Shown here piece after piece: positions 49,740 to 58,772 of a stretch of 64,000 bases of DNA. Origin of the DNA: an uncultured Coriobacteriaceae bacterium (GTDB taxonomy: Bacteria > Actinomycetota > Coriobacteriia > Coriobacteriales > Atopobiaceae). The stretch spans positions 32,001 through 96,000 of the forward strand of contig CADCHF010000004.1 of the NCBI GenBank assembly GCA_902801175.1. Reading direction: 5' to 3'. Within the stretch, counting starts at the first letter, position 1, and the number at the start of each line of letters is the position of its first letter. A program made the translations under genes and the position numbers. Under the pieces are notes generated by a model. It was given only the letters and a program-made list of their open reading frames with translations, was not told where the DNA came from and ran no database searches.

Positions 49740-49815
49740 ATATATATGGTGTGCCTCGCCGAGCAACTACTATATATTATGGTGTGCCTCGCCGGGCAAC
49801 TACTATATATATTAG
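49740..49815. repeat. 33-bp tandem repeat
   Basis: Two head-to-tail copies of a unit with GGTGTGCCTCGCCGAGCAAC and a TATATA-rich junction (GGTGTG at 49748 and 49781), plus a flanking partial unit. It follows the stop of LytTR gene 2 by about 50 bp. Confidence 0.8.
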
Positions 49816-49914
49816 TTGCGTTTTGGAGTGAGACCGCAGGTACGGAGCGGGCGGCCTGTCTCAGATGTGTCAAGGGGACGGGTAGATGGTACACGAAGCC
49901 AGCGTTCACCTGGG

Positions 49915-50045
49915 GGTGTGTCAGGGGGACGTACACTTTGACACACGCAGTCTAGCTGACAGGATGCTTTCGCCTTCGACTGCGGCACACTCTCAGGATG
50001 AACGTTTCTCCGCGTGTGTCAAAGTGTACGTCCCCCTGACACACC
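49915..50045. repeat. B-type element (TACACT variant)
   Basis: A perfect 34-nt inverted pair at 49915-49948 and 50012-50045, with a 63-nt spacer. The arms carry ACGTACACTT and end GACACACGC, unlike the ACGTATAATT and CACTC of the 30- and 34-kb copies, but both arms have the same change. An extra decayed arm starts at 49866. Confidence 0.9.
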
Positions 50046-50161
50046 CCTCCGATGTGGTTCGCACGCCTGTCTTCGGGGACGGTCCTCCTTACCCAAAGCT
50101 TCTGATACCTCGCATCAATCTTTGAGAAACGAGCCAGATGAAGCTGCGAAGCCCTATGCCT

Positions 50162-50292
50162 CCGCACGGTATGTCAGTTGCGCGAAGTAGATTCACGGTT
50201 TCAGAAGTATTGGGCTCTCACAACCTGCGGTTTTGTCTGCGGCTACTCTGGCAAACACAGGTTCAACTCCGCGCAGCTGACATAACGTGCGG
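50162..50292. repeat. Inverted-repeat element C2
   Basis: Arms at 50162-50190 and 50265-50292 match at about 25 of 28 positions (CCGCACGGTATGTCAGTTGC on the left). The spacer, about 74 nt, is the reverse complement of the C1 spacer in outline (GGTTTGCCAGAGTA-type block, CCGCAGGT, ATACTTC). It lies 80 bp beyond the pgi stop. Confidence 0.85.
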
Positions 50293-50371
50293 AGGTTGGC
50301 ATTGAGACCGCAAAAAGCGCCCCGCAGCTCGTGTCTGCGAGGCGCGAAGTTCCCAAACTTGGGACGCAAGA

Positions 50372-52063
<1,692 letters not shown>

Positions 52064-52285
52064 AACGTGCTCCTGTCCTTCGCAGGTTGTGGACATAGTT
52101 AAGGAAAGGATAGCGCACGGCCCTGCGATGGCATGGCTGACGACGGCGAAATAGGTGCCACAGGCGGCAAGGGGCGAGGGGCGGGAGCGCGAGCTGGGGT
52201 GTGGGTATGTCGGAGGGGACGTACCAGCGGGCGAGTGTGTCATGGGGACGGGTTGTTTGGCGTTTGGGGCTTATACCTACCTGGA

Positions 52286-52415
52286 GGTGTGTCAGAGGGA
52301 CGTATAATTTGACACGCTCGGAAACTCATTCGTCCCGTAGTCAGCCACTCTTGAAGGCTTATCTGTCATTGCGGCATGACTGAGTGCGTCAAATTATACG
52401 TCCCCCTGACACACC
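52286..52415. repeat. B-type element (reverse orientation)
   Basis: Inverted arms at 52286-52319 and 52382-52415 (34 nt each) with a 62-nt spacer. The arms match except at the inner ends (CACGCTC against the complement of GAGTGCG). The reverse complement of the spacer resembles that of the 30.4-kb copy (CCTTCAAG, then GAACGA/GACGAA and GAGTTTCC). It therefore lies in the opposite orientation. Confidence 0.85.
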
Positions 52416-52431
52416 GTCCTTTCTGGTACAG

Positions 52432-52459
52432 AAAAAGGCCCGCCGGAAAGTGGCGGGCC
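52432..52459 (-). terminator. Intrinsic terminator of the rplM-rpsI operon
   Basis: On the minus strand GGCCCGCC pairs with GGCGGGCC over a 7-nt loop and runs into TTTTTC, about 25 bp after the rpsI stop. Confidence 0.9.
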
Positions 52460-52483
52460 GGGTAGTGCATATAGAGCGTACGT

Positions 52484-52879
52484 TTAGCGCTTGGAGAACT
52501 GCGGACGCTTGCGGGCCTTCTTCAGGCCGTACTTCTTGCGCTCGACGGCGCGGGCGTCGCGGGTGAGGTAGCCAGCCTTCTTGAGGTCGGCACGGTAGTC
52601 GCCAGCCTCGAGAAGAGCGCGGGCGATGCCCAGGCGCATAGCGCCGGACTGACCGTTGATGCCGCCACCGGCGCAGTTGGCCAGGACGTCAAAGTGGCCC
52701 TCGGTCTCGGTCACGCGCAGAGGAGCGGTGGCGTTGTCGACGAGCTGCTGACGGCCAAAGTAGTCGGCGGCGTCGCGGCCGTTGACGATGACCTTGCCAG
52801 TGCCAGGAACAAGACGGACGCGGGCGACAGCCTCCTTGCGACGGCCGGTGCCCATGTAAACTGCGGTGTTATCAGCCAT
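52484..52879 (-). CDS. rpsI: Small ribosomal subunit protein uS9
   Basis: A 131-aa ribosomal protein. The family pattern is complete: [21 protein letters not shown] near the start, [17 protein letters not shown] in the middle, and the basic tail [20 protein letters not shown] ending in KRPQFSKR, whose last arginine contacts the P-site tRNA. It starts 3 bp after the rplM stop; the two always travel together. A terminator follows. Confidence 0.98.
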   Translation of the reverse strand: MADNTAVYMGTGRRKEAVARVRLVPGTGKVIVNGRDAADYFGRQQLVDNATAPLRVTETEGHFDVLANCAGGGINGQSGAMRLGIARALLEAGDYRADLKKAGYLTRDARAVERKKYGLKKARKRPQFSKR

Positions 52880-52882
52880 CGG

Positions 52883-53323
52883 TTACGCCTCCAGATCAAT
52901 CTTGACGGGGTTCTGAGCGGCATGCGGATGCTCGGGGCCAGCGTAGACCTTGAGCTTCATGCCCTGCTTGCGGCCAAGGGTGGTGTGGGGAAGCATGCCC
53001 TTGACGGCGTGCTCAACGACCCACTCGGGCTTCTTGGCCATGGCCTCCTTGTAGGACTCAATCTTGAGACCACCAAGGTAACCAGAGTGACGCCAGTAGG
53101 TCTTGGCGTTGGCCTTGTTGCCAGAGAGCACAACCTTGTCGGCGTTGATGATGATCACGAAGTCGCCGGTGTCGGTGTGCGGGGTGTACTGGGGCTTGTT
53201 CTTGCCACGAAGAATCATGGCTGCCTTGGCAGCAAGGCGACCAAGGGTAGCGCCCTCAGCGTCGATGAGCACCCACTTGCGCTCGACCTCGCCCGGCTTG
53301 GCGTAATGAGTCGACTTCTTCAC
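52883..53323 (-). CDS. rplM: Large ribosomal subunit protein uL13
   Basis: A 146-aa ribosomal protein ([72 protein letters not shown]). The start is GTG at 53323 ([15 protein letters not shown]), preceded by GGAGGAG; a longer ATG frame overlaps non-coding leader sequence. It heads the rplM-rpsI operon. TTGCAG and TTAAGG spaced 16 bp apart in the leader (near 53405-53380) are a weak promoter candidate. Confidence 0.98.
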   Translation of the reverse strand: MKKSTHYAKPGEVERKWVLIDAEGATLGRLAAKAAMILRGKNKPQYTPHTDTGDFVIIINADKVVLSGNKANAKTYWRHSGYLGGLKIESYKEAMAKKPEWVVEHAVKGMLPHTTLGRKQGMKLKVYAGPEHPHAAQNPVKIDLEA

Positions 53324-53552
53324 TTGACTCCTCCATACGTACGTACGATGTGCGCTAGCCCCTGGACTGGCTGGCGCGAATGCTTTTTCCTTAACAGAGA
53401 TTACGGGGCTCTGCAAAAGCAGCCTTAAAAGTGTACTCCAAGAATCCCTGCTGAGCCACATCTTTTTCGCACGTCACACGGCATGCATAAGCTCCACAAA
53501 CACCGTAGCGAGCGTGGCTACCAAGGACGGTTGAGGCGCCTTGCGCGCTGCC

Positions 53553-54437
53553 CTACCCGGCTATTTCGCGAAGCTGATCGAGCTTGGCCTCGGCCGCGCG
53601 CCTCCCCTGCAAGTAAAGCGTCAGCAGGCTCGCGCCATCGGAGCCGGTGTTGCTCACCACCACAGGCTCGGGCGGCTCAAGGATGAGCACCCTCCCCTGC
53701 TCCTCGAGCTCAAAGAGCTGCTTGCGTGAGGCGTTGTAGCGCTCCGCGCGCGAGGCCAGCGCCTCGGTGTAGTAGTCGTAGCCGTCGTAGCGATGCGAGC
53801 GCAGGTAGATGCGCTCGGTGGCGTCGGTCTTAACAAACTCGCGCTCGCGCGTGAGCACCACCACGGCCTTGTCTGCCGGCGTGTGGCCCGGTACCTGCGC
53901 AGACCCGTCGAGCCCAAGCGCCACCGCAAAGGGGATCGAGTCCGCGGTGCCGCCGTCGAGATACAGGTGCCCGTTCACCTTCACGCGGTTCGACACCATG
54001 GGAAGCGACGCAGAGGCCTGCACGTGCGGCACGTCCTCGGGAAAGCTCACGCATGGGAGATATGCCGCGGTGCCAAAGATGCTGTCGGTTGCCACGGCGT
54101 ACATGCGCAGCGGGTTTGTATTGAAGGTCTCGTTGTCGCAGGGGTCAAGACGGTTCTGCACCTCGTCGTACATGAAGTCGGCCCCGGCCATGTCGCCGGT
54201 CTTTGCCCACGACCACAGCGACATGAACCGCTTGTCATCGCGAAAGGCCAAAATGATGCGCATTGAGCGGCCAATCTGGCGGCTCTTGAAAGAGACGGCG
54301 TTTATGGCGCCAGCCGAGACTCCCCAAATGCTGGTAAAGCCATAGATCTTGTTCTCTTGCAAAACGTCGAGGACGCCGGCCGTAAAGATTCCCCTAAACC
54401 CGCCGCCTTCGAGCACGAGTGCGTTTTCTTGCGTCAT
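53553..54437 (-). CDS. Patatin-like phospholipase
   Basis: A 294-aa hydrolase with a Ser-Asp dyad. The oxyanion-hole motif is LEGGGFRGIFTAGVLDVL, the nucleophile elbow is GVSAGAINA (GxSxG) and the Asp lies in YLDGGTADSIPF. There is no signal sequence, so it acts inside the cell or on the inner membrane face. The family cleaves acyl esters of phospholipids; this short type, with DUF6363-like tail (EGxxRxxLEPPEPVVV-like region), is common in anaerobic Gram-positives. The start at 54437 follows AAAGGAG. The rplM operon lies downstream. Confidence 0.92.
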   Translation of the reverse strand: MTQENALVLEGGGFRGIFTAGVLDVLQENKIYGFTSIWGVSAGAINAVSFKSRQIGRSMRIILAFRDDKRFMSLWSWAKTGDMAGADFMYDEVQNRLDPCDNETFNTNPLRMYAVATDSIFGTAAYLPCVSFPEDVPHVQASASLPMVSNRVKVNGHLYLDGGTADSIPFAVALGLDGSAQVPGHTPADKAVVVLTREREFVKTDATERIYLRSHRYDGYDYYTEALASRAERYNASRKQLFELEEQGRVLILEPPEPVVVSNTGSDGASLLTLYLQGRRAAEAKLDQLREIAG

Positions 54438-54645
54438 GAGCCGCTCCTTTCGCATAGCCCCAATATGATAGCGCCGCTCGATGGAGCCGCTGCGAAGGGT
54501 CGGCCCACGCCCGCCACAGGCGCCTCAAGCCACTCTGACCAGAACTCACGCCGCTTGCCATTCACGCGAGCATTTGGCGCCAAAGATGGTAAGCTGCAAC
54601 AAATGCGCCGCAAGGGGCGGCGTGGCTTATGGAGAGGAGCCAAGC

Positions 54646-54783
54646 ATGGCAGAGGAGACCTACACCTTCCGTTGCACCGTCTGTGGCTGGGAAGTCACCG
54701 TTGACACCCCCGAGCTTCCCGACGATTTCGTCTGCGAAGTTTGCGGCGTTGGCCCCGAGGACTTTGAGCTCGTCGACGAGTAA
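54646..54783 (+). CDS. Rubredoxin-like mini-protein
   Basis: A 45-aa iron-binding protein (MAEETYTFRCTVCGWEVTV, then LPDDFVCEVCGVGPEDFELVDE). Both CxxCG knuckles are present, but the stretch between them is about 10 residues shorter than in classical rubredoxins of 52-54 aa. The start follows GGAGAGGAG at ideal spacing; the longer upstream frame is not supported. It is probably a one-electron carrier for rubrerythrin or a flavoprotein, which is inferred. A terminator follows, so the gene is expressed singly. Confidence 0.88.
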   Translation: MAEETYTFRCTVCGWEVTVDTPELPDDFVCEVCGVGPEDFELVDE

Positions 54784-54812
54784 GACGTAGCACCTGCAAC
54801 AGCACGCACAAC

Positions 54813-54852
54813 TGGGGAGGGGAGCCCACACGGACTCCCCTCCCCTGTTGTT
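54813..54852 (+). terminator. Intrinsic terminator after the mini-rubredoxin gene
   Basis: GGGGAGGGGAG pairs with CTCCCCTCCCC across a short loop and is followed by TGTTGTTGTT. The stem is very strong and lies 30 bp after the stop. Confidence 0.8.
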
Positions 54853-54875
54853 GTTGCAATCTGCGTGTTCTGACG

Positions 54876-55871
54876 CTATCTAGAAGATGCGCTCGCCGCG
54901 TTGATGGCACTGATAATGATGATCATTGTGACCACCATGACAATCTGCTCGACGATGGTCTGGGCAACCGCCGACGCCGCGGCTCTGGTGGGCGCGCTGC
55001 CTGCGCTTCCCTCGTAGGTGTCGAGCGTGACGGCTGCCGCAAAGAGGCGCCGCACCGTCTTGCCCACGCCCATCGCCCCGTAGCCCTTCTGTCCCTTGAG
55101 CCATGTGTCGACCTCAGAGATGTCGGAGACAATCGTGTCGCGCGACACGTCGATCCCCACAAACGGGGCGTAGATGGCCATGCTGCCGTTGCGCGGCGTT
55201 GCGTGCTTGGCATCCTTGAGCGCCGCATAGAGCGCCAGGAAGTCGTCGACCTTCTGCTCCGCGGGGGCGTCCGTAAGCGCGAGCACCATCGATGCCGACT
55301 GGGAGGCATTGCCGGACAGACCGCGGGCATGCAGCTCCTCATAGAGCGCCTCGGCGGTCGCGAGCGTCGCATCGATGTCGCTTCCCATGATGCACATGAG
55401 CGCAATGAGCACCATGTCGTAGCTGTTGGTCAGAATGGGATGGGCCTTGTGCATGCGCGCATAGGCCTCGCGCGTTTTGGCCACGACCTCGCTTGAGCGC
55501 TCGGCGGGACAAAGGTCCTTGATGGCCAGCGCAGTCATGGCAAGCATCTCACCGGCAAACAGCTTTCCCTCGGTGAGCTGCTCATAGATTTTCATGGTGT
55601 CGTCGATGTATGCCTCGGGGTCGTCCGCAAGAGCCATCTTGACGGGAACGATGAACCCGAGCGTCCCCCTAAAGTTAGAAAAGATGCCGACCTTCCCCTT
55701 GAGAATCTTGCGGCATGCCTTGATGCGCTCGACATCGGGCGTGGCACCCTCAAACGTATAGAGGAGCGATCCCAGCTTCACGAGGTTGGTGCTCTCGAGA
55801 AAGCCGGCCTTTTTGATGATGCGGTCGTTGGCAACGAGCTGGTCGCACTTTGCCTGCAGCGCTTGGTTCAT
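54876..55871 (-). CDS. DUF4003-like protein
   Basis: A 331-aa protein, mostly helical (MNQALQAKCDQLVANDRIIKK at the start; SSEVVAKTREAYARMHKAHPILTNSYD in the middle), with a hydrophobic C-terminal helix (TIVEQIVMVVTMIIIISAIN) that could anchor it in the membrane. The pattern of a long alpha-helical body and short membrane tail suits the DUF4003 family of Gram-positive bacteria, for which no role is known. The start at 55871 follows AAAGGA; an ATG 10 codons earlier lacks a site. It is divergent from ssrA. Confidence 0.7.
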   Translation of the reverse strand: MNQALQAKCDQLVANDRIIKKAGFLESTNLVKLGSLLYTFEGATPDVERIKACRKILKGKVGIFSNFRGTLGFIVPVKMALADDPEAYIDDTMKIYEQLTEGKLFAGEMLAMTALAIKDLCPAERSSEVVAKTREAYARMHKAHPILTNSYDMVLIALMCIMGSDIDATLATAEALYEELHARGLSGNASQSASMVLALTDAPAEQKVDDFLALYAALKDAKHATPRNGSMAIYAPFVGIDVSRDTIVSDISEVDTWLKGQKGYGAMGVGKTVRRLFAAAVTLDTYEGSAGSAPTRAAASAVAQTIVEQIVMVVTMIIIISAINAASASSR

Positions 55872-55990
55872 GATGATGTCCTTTCCGTCTCTCGCCATCA
55901 TGGCATGCAAGCAGATTTGCGTAGGGCTGCGGCTATTATTACCCAAAGTTGCGAGTAATCCGCCAACGCGCGTTCAACCCAGCCGTCAGC

Positions 55991-55996
55991 GGGTAC
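55991..55996 (+). promoter_or_regulatory. Candidate -10 box for ssrA
   Basis: TACAAT in the context GGGTACAATAG fits a strong -10; TTCAAC about 15 bp before it is a weak -35. Transcription would start near 56003, leaving a leader of some 87 nt to be trimmed from the tmRNA. A TTGACA at 56024 has no matching -10. Confidence 0.4.
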
Positions 55997-56089
55997 AATA
56001 GGAACGTCGCAGAAACGACAGTACGTTGACACTCGCATGGTGGCAGTGCCCCTTTTGGGCGCGCGGGCTCTCCGCGCACCGTACCTCGT

Positions 56090-56454
56090 GGGGGTGACTG
56101 GTTTCGACAGGGTTGTTCTGAGGTGGGCAGCAAGCCGTGGTCTCCTCGCCACGTTAAACAGGGGTACCGTCAAAATGAATTGACGACAACTCTTTTGTGG
56201 GCGACTACGCCCTCGCCGCATAACATAAGTCGGCGCGTCTAACCGGGGGTTTCCCTCGCTTCCGGGGCGACGTCATTTGAGGGGGATGCTCCTGCGGATG
56301 TAGCTGGTATGCCGCAGGCTAAGACCAAACCCGCTAGGGTGCCGATTGTGGGTCACCACGCGTGACGCACCCGAATCCTTCGTGGTGACTGAGCTTGGAG
56401 ACACCTGCCAGGGGATGGCTTTGGACCGGAGTTCGATTCTCCGCACCTCCACCA
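56090..56454 (+). ncRNA. ssrA: tmRNA
   Basis: A 365-nt one-piece tmRNA that rescues stalled ribosomes. The 5' end GGGGGTGACTGGTTTCGAC pairs with the 3' end CACCTCC, followed by ACCA. The T-arm is GGAGTTCGATTCTCC. The tag reading frame (56182-56223) encodes DDNSFVGDYALAA and then stops; the resume codon is Asp or the Ile codon before it. The ALAA end is the usual proteolysis signal. It is the only plus-strand gene here; smpB lies 866 bp further on, in the opposite direction. Confidence 0.97.
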
Positions 56455-56749
56455 TGACGTGAACGCGGGTCGCGGTTGATCATCAACCGTGGCCCGCTTT
56501 CTTGTTCGCAGCGGAGAATCGAACTCTGTGCAGGGCGGAGCCGTTCAGCGGACAGGCCAGTGGCCTGTCCGCAGGCGACGCGGGAGGCGGGCGGAGCCCG
56601 CCGAGCGAGTGCGGATCGCCGGAGGCGAGACGCGGATTCTCCGCACCTCCACCGCTCTGCAAACTGCGAGCGCCTCTCGGACGATTCCAAGAGGCGCTCG
56701 TGCGCTTTCAGGCGCTCAATGCAGTCGCGACAACCGTCGAGCCCGCTCC
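56455..56749. other. Region after ssrA with copies of its 3' end (att-like)
   Basis: A 19-bp direct copy of the tmRNA end (GATTCTCCGCACCTCCACC) at 56635-56653 lies exactly 200 bp from the original at 56435-56453. An inverted 15-bp copy of the T-arm (CGGAGAATCGAACTC) is at 56513-56527. Between them is GC-rich sequence with stems. tmRNA ends are common integration sites, so this may be a scar of an excised element. Confidence 0.6.
56465..56503 (+). terminator. Intrinsic terminator of ssrA
   Basis: GCGGG and CCCGC with an inner CGGTTGAT/ATCAACCG make a long stem, followed by TTTCTTGTT. It begins 11 bp after the CCA end. Confidence 0.85.
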
Positions 56750-57256
56750 CTACGAGGCGATGTAGCTCGAGGCCTTGGGCGGAGTCTTACCCTTGAGGGT
56801 GCTGTGGTAGTAGGCATAGGTCATGGGCGCGGCATCGGAGAGCACCTGCGCGTCTTCGACCTCGCCCACAAAGATCATGTGCGTGCCCACATCGAGGGTC
56901 TGGACGACCTTGCAGGCCAGCACACAAGCCGCGCACTCGGGCGTATAGGGATCGCCGAGAACCGTGTGCTCGCAGGTAATGCCCTCAAACTTGGCAAAGG
57001 CCGTGGACGTGCGGAAACCAAAGCGGCCAATGTATTGCATCGTGGCCTCTTCGGTGATGGCGGTGAGCGCAAAGTGTCCAGCGCGCTCGATGACACCCTC
57101 GGTGTGGTTCTGCTTGTTGACCACGACCTGCACCTGCAGCGGGGTGCTCGTGAGCTGCAGACCGGTGTTGATCACGCACGCGCCGTAATCATCCTGCGTT
57201 GCAGCCGACACCACATACAGACCAGACGAGAACTTGTACAGAGCTGTTGCGTCCAT
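56750..57256 (-). CDS. Flavin reductase-domain protein
   Basis: A 168-aa FMN-binding protein of the flavin reductase (FlaRed/HpaC-like) fold. MDATALYKFSSGLYVVSAATQ is the typical start, and NTGLQLTSTPLQVQVVVNKQNHT and HMIFVGEVEDAQVLSDAAPMTYAYYH match the fold's core. In anaerobes such domains are often fused or linked to rubredoxin (high-molecular-weight rubredoxin), and a stand-alone mini-rubredoxin lies 2 kb away. The start at 57256 follows GGGGAGGAG. It lies after smpB in the same direction. Confidence 0.9.
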   Translation of the reverse strand: MDATALYKFSSGLYVVSAATQDDYGACVINTGLQLTSTPLQVQVVVNKQNHTEGVIERAGHFALTAITEEATMQYIGRFGFRTSTAFAKFEGITCEHTVLGDPYTPECAACVLACKVVQTLDVGTHMIFVGEVEDAQVLSDAAPMTYAYYHSTLKGKTPPKASSYIAS

Positions 57257-57319
57257 GCGCGTCTCCTCCCCTTGTGACGGCCGCAGGCAGCCTGTGGCCC
57301 ACGGCCAGCAGCCTCGTTC

Positions 57320-57817
57320 CTACCTGTTACGCTCCTTGAGCGCGCGCCTGATGTCAAGGTCGCTCTGGCGCTTGGCCATATCGGCACGCTTGTCGTAGAG
57401 CTTCTTGCCGCGGCCAACGCCCAGCTGCAGCTTCACGCGATTGTGCTCGTCAAAGTAGAGCTCAAGCGGCACAAGTGCCAGGCCCTTTTGCCTGAGGCGA
57501 CCGTCGAGGCTGTCAATCTGGCGGCGATGCAGCAGCAGCTTGCGGCGCCGGTCGGGATCAACGTTCCATACACCACCGTTTGAGTAGGGGTGAATGTGCG
57601 CACCAACCCAAAAGACCTCGCCGTGGCGAATCATGCAGAACGAGTCGTTGATCTGGCAGGCGCGCTCGCGCAGGCTCTTGACCTCGGTTCCGGTGAGCAC
57701 GACGCCGGCCTCAAAGGTCTCGGTTATCTCGTAGTCATGGCGCGCCACACGGTTTCGGGCGATGGTCTTCTTGCCGCGCTTGCCCGGAGTCTCTTTGCCC
57801 GACTTACTCGCTGGCAT
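57320..57817 (-). CDS. smpB: SsrA-binding protein SmpB
   Basis: A 165-aa partner of tmRNA that brings it to stalled ribosomes. The core is intact: NRVARHDYEITETFEAGVVL, GTEVKSLRERACQINDSF, AHIHPYSNGGVWNVDPDR, LHRRQIDSL and the basic helical tail KKLYDKRADMAKRQSDLDIR. ATG 57817 has a GAGGGAG site at 9 nt; ATG 57826 lies too close to it. The start overlaps the TPR gene by 14 bp, showing translational coupling. ssrA and rnr are both within 4 kb. Confidence 0.97.
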   Translation of the reverse strand: MPASKSGKETPGKRGKKTIARNRVARHDYEITETFEAGVVLTGTEVKSLRERACQINDSFCMIRHGEVFWVGAHIHPYSNGGVWNVDPDRRRKLLLHRRQIDSLDGRLRQKGLALVPLELYFDEHNRVKLQLGVGRGKKLYDKRADMAKRQSDLDIRRALKERNR

Positions 57818-58655
57818 CGTCTTCATCTCCCTCGTGGATGAGCGACAAGAGCGCCTTGGCTGCCTTCTCGCCCACCAGGTCGCGCGCACGAATGGTCAGG
57901 TTGGTCGCCACGTCGCGCTGGCCCATTGCCGCCGCATCACTTGCACACATGAGAAGGCAGATGGCCACCTCGGCATTGGCCCCGTCGGGAAGTCCCTCCG
58001 CCTCGAGCGCCTGGGTAGCCTCCTCGTCGGTAAGGGTGTCGGGGTCGGCCTCGGTGCCGGCCGCATGCTCGAGAGAGGCCGCAAGCGAGCGGTCGTCCGG
58101 GTCAATGCGCCGCGCCACCCTGAGCGCCGCTGCAGCTGCGCGCGGCATCTCGGCTGCCACAAAGTACTCGGCAAAGTTGACGAAGGCCCGCACAAGGTGA
58201 GACGCCTCGCTCGCACGCTCGAACACCGAGAACGAAAGCGCCAGATACTCGCGCATATCCCCAGCAACCCGGCAGAGGTCCGCCAGGTTTAGACGATGCT
58301 CGCAGCCCATGGGGTTCCAGCGCACGGCCTGGCGCAGGGCAACCGCAGCGGACTCGTAGTCGCCGCAGTGGACGTTTGCAAGGGCAAGATCGGCATACAG
58401 GCGATCAAGCGGCTCGCCCACATCGCGCAGCTCACGCGGGTCGCGCTCCACGCGACGATACGCCAGGCGCTCAAAGAGCGTCGGGAAGCTAAACCACTGC
58501 AGCTCGTCGGTAGTGGGACAGTTACGATCGACATACTCCTCGGCATCCTCGGCGAGTCGCGAGAGAAGCTCGCGCGACTGCTCGGCCTGTCCCTGTATCA
58601 GCAACCCCTCGGCGCGCAGCAGCTCGTCCGAAAGGGTGGTTCTTGCGTTGCTCAT
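57804..58655 (-). CDS. TPR-type helical repeat protein
   Basis: A 283-aa soluble protein built of paired helices resembling tetratricopeptide repeats (LYADLALANVHCGDYESAAVALRQAVRWNP is the best unit). The C-terminus is acidic (SLIHEGDEDDASE). The start at 58655 follows AGGAG. It lies between rnr and smpB, 117 bp after rnr and overlapping smpB by 14 bp, so it is made with the ribosome-rescue machinery and may act with it. No such partner is established, so this is a suggestion from position only. Confidence 0.7.
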   Translation of the reverse strand: MSNARTTLSDELLRAEGLLIQGQAEQSRELLSRLAEDAEEYVDRNCPTTDELQWFSFPTLFERLAYRRVERDPRELRDVGEPLDRLYADLALANVHCGDYESAAVALRQAVRWNPMGCEHRLNLADLCRVAGDMREYLALSFSVFERASEASHLVRAFVNFAEYFVAAEMPRAAAAALRVARRIDPDDRSLAASLEHAAGTEADPDTLTDEEATQALEAEGLPDGANAEVAICLLMCASDAAAMGQRDVATNLTIRARDLVGEKAAKALLSLIHEGDEDDASE

Positions 58656-58772
58656 AAGACTCCTTGTCTGAGGTGCGTTCAATTCAGTCTACCCAACATG
58701 GCCCGTGGTTTGGTGCCAAAAGCCCGCGGTGTTGGGATTGCCTATCCGCGGACCTCACGGGTGTGCGAGCCC

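Larger units (their letters stand above)
49693..50371. other. Intergenic region between converging genes, rich in repeats
   Basis: This 679-bp gap between LytTR gene 2 (plus) and pgi (minus) contains a 33-bp tandem repeat (49740-49815), a B-type element (49915-50045) with an extra half arm before it (from 49866) and element C2 (50162-50292). No gene is supported; short open frames across the tandem repeat give only repetitive peptides. Confidence 0.6.
52064..52483. other. Intergenic region between pgi and rpsI
   Basis: This 420-bp gap contains the pgi leader, degraded B-type fragments (52203-52250: GTATGTCGGAGGGGACGTAC and GTGTGTCATGGGGACG), a complete B-type element (52286-52415) and the rpsI terminator (52432-52459). 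No gene is supported. Confidence 0.55.

Noticed and set aside
49740..49815. Short CRISPR array
   Set aside because: Only two directly adjoining copies without unique spacers, and no cas genes.
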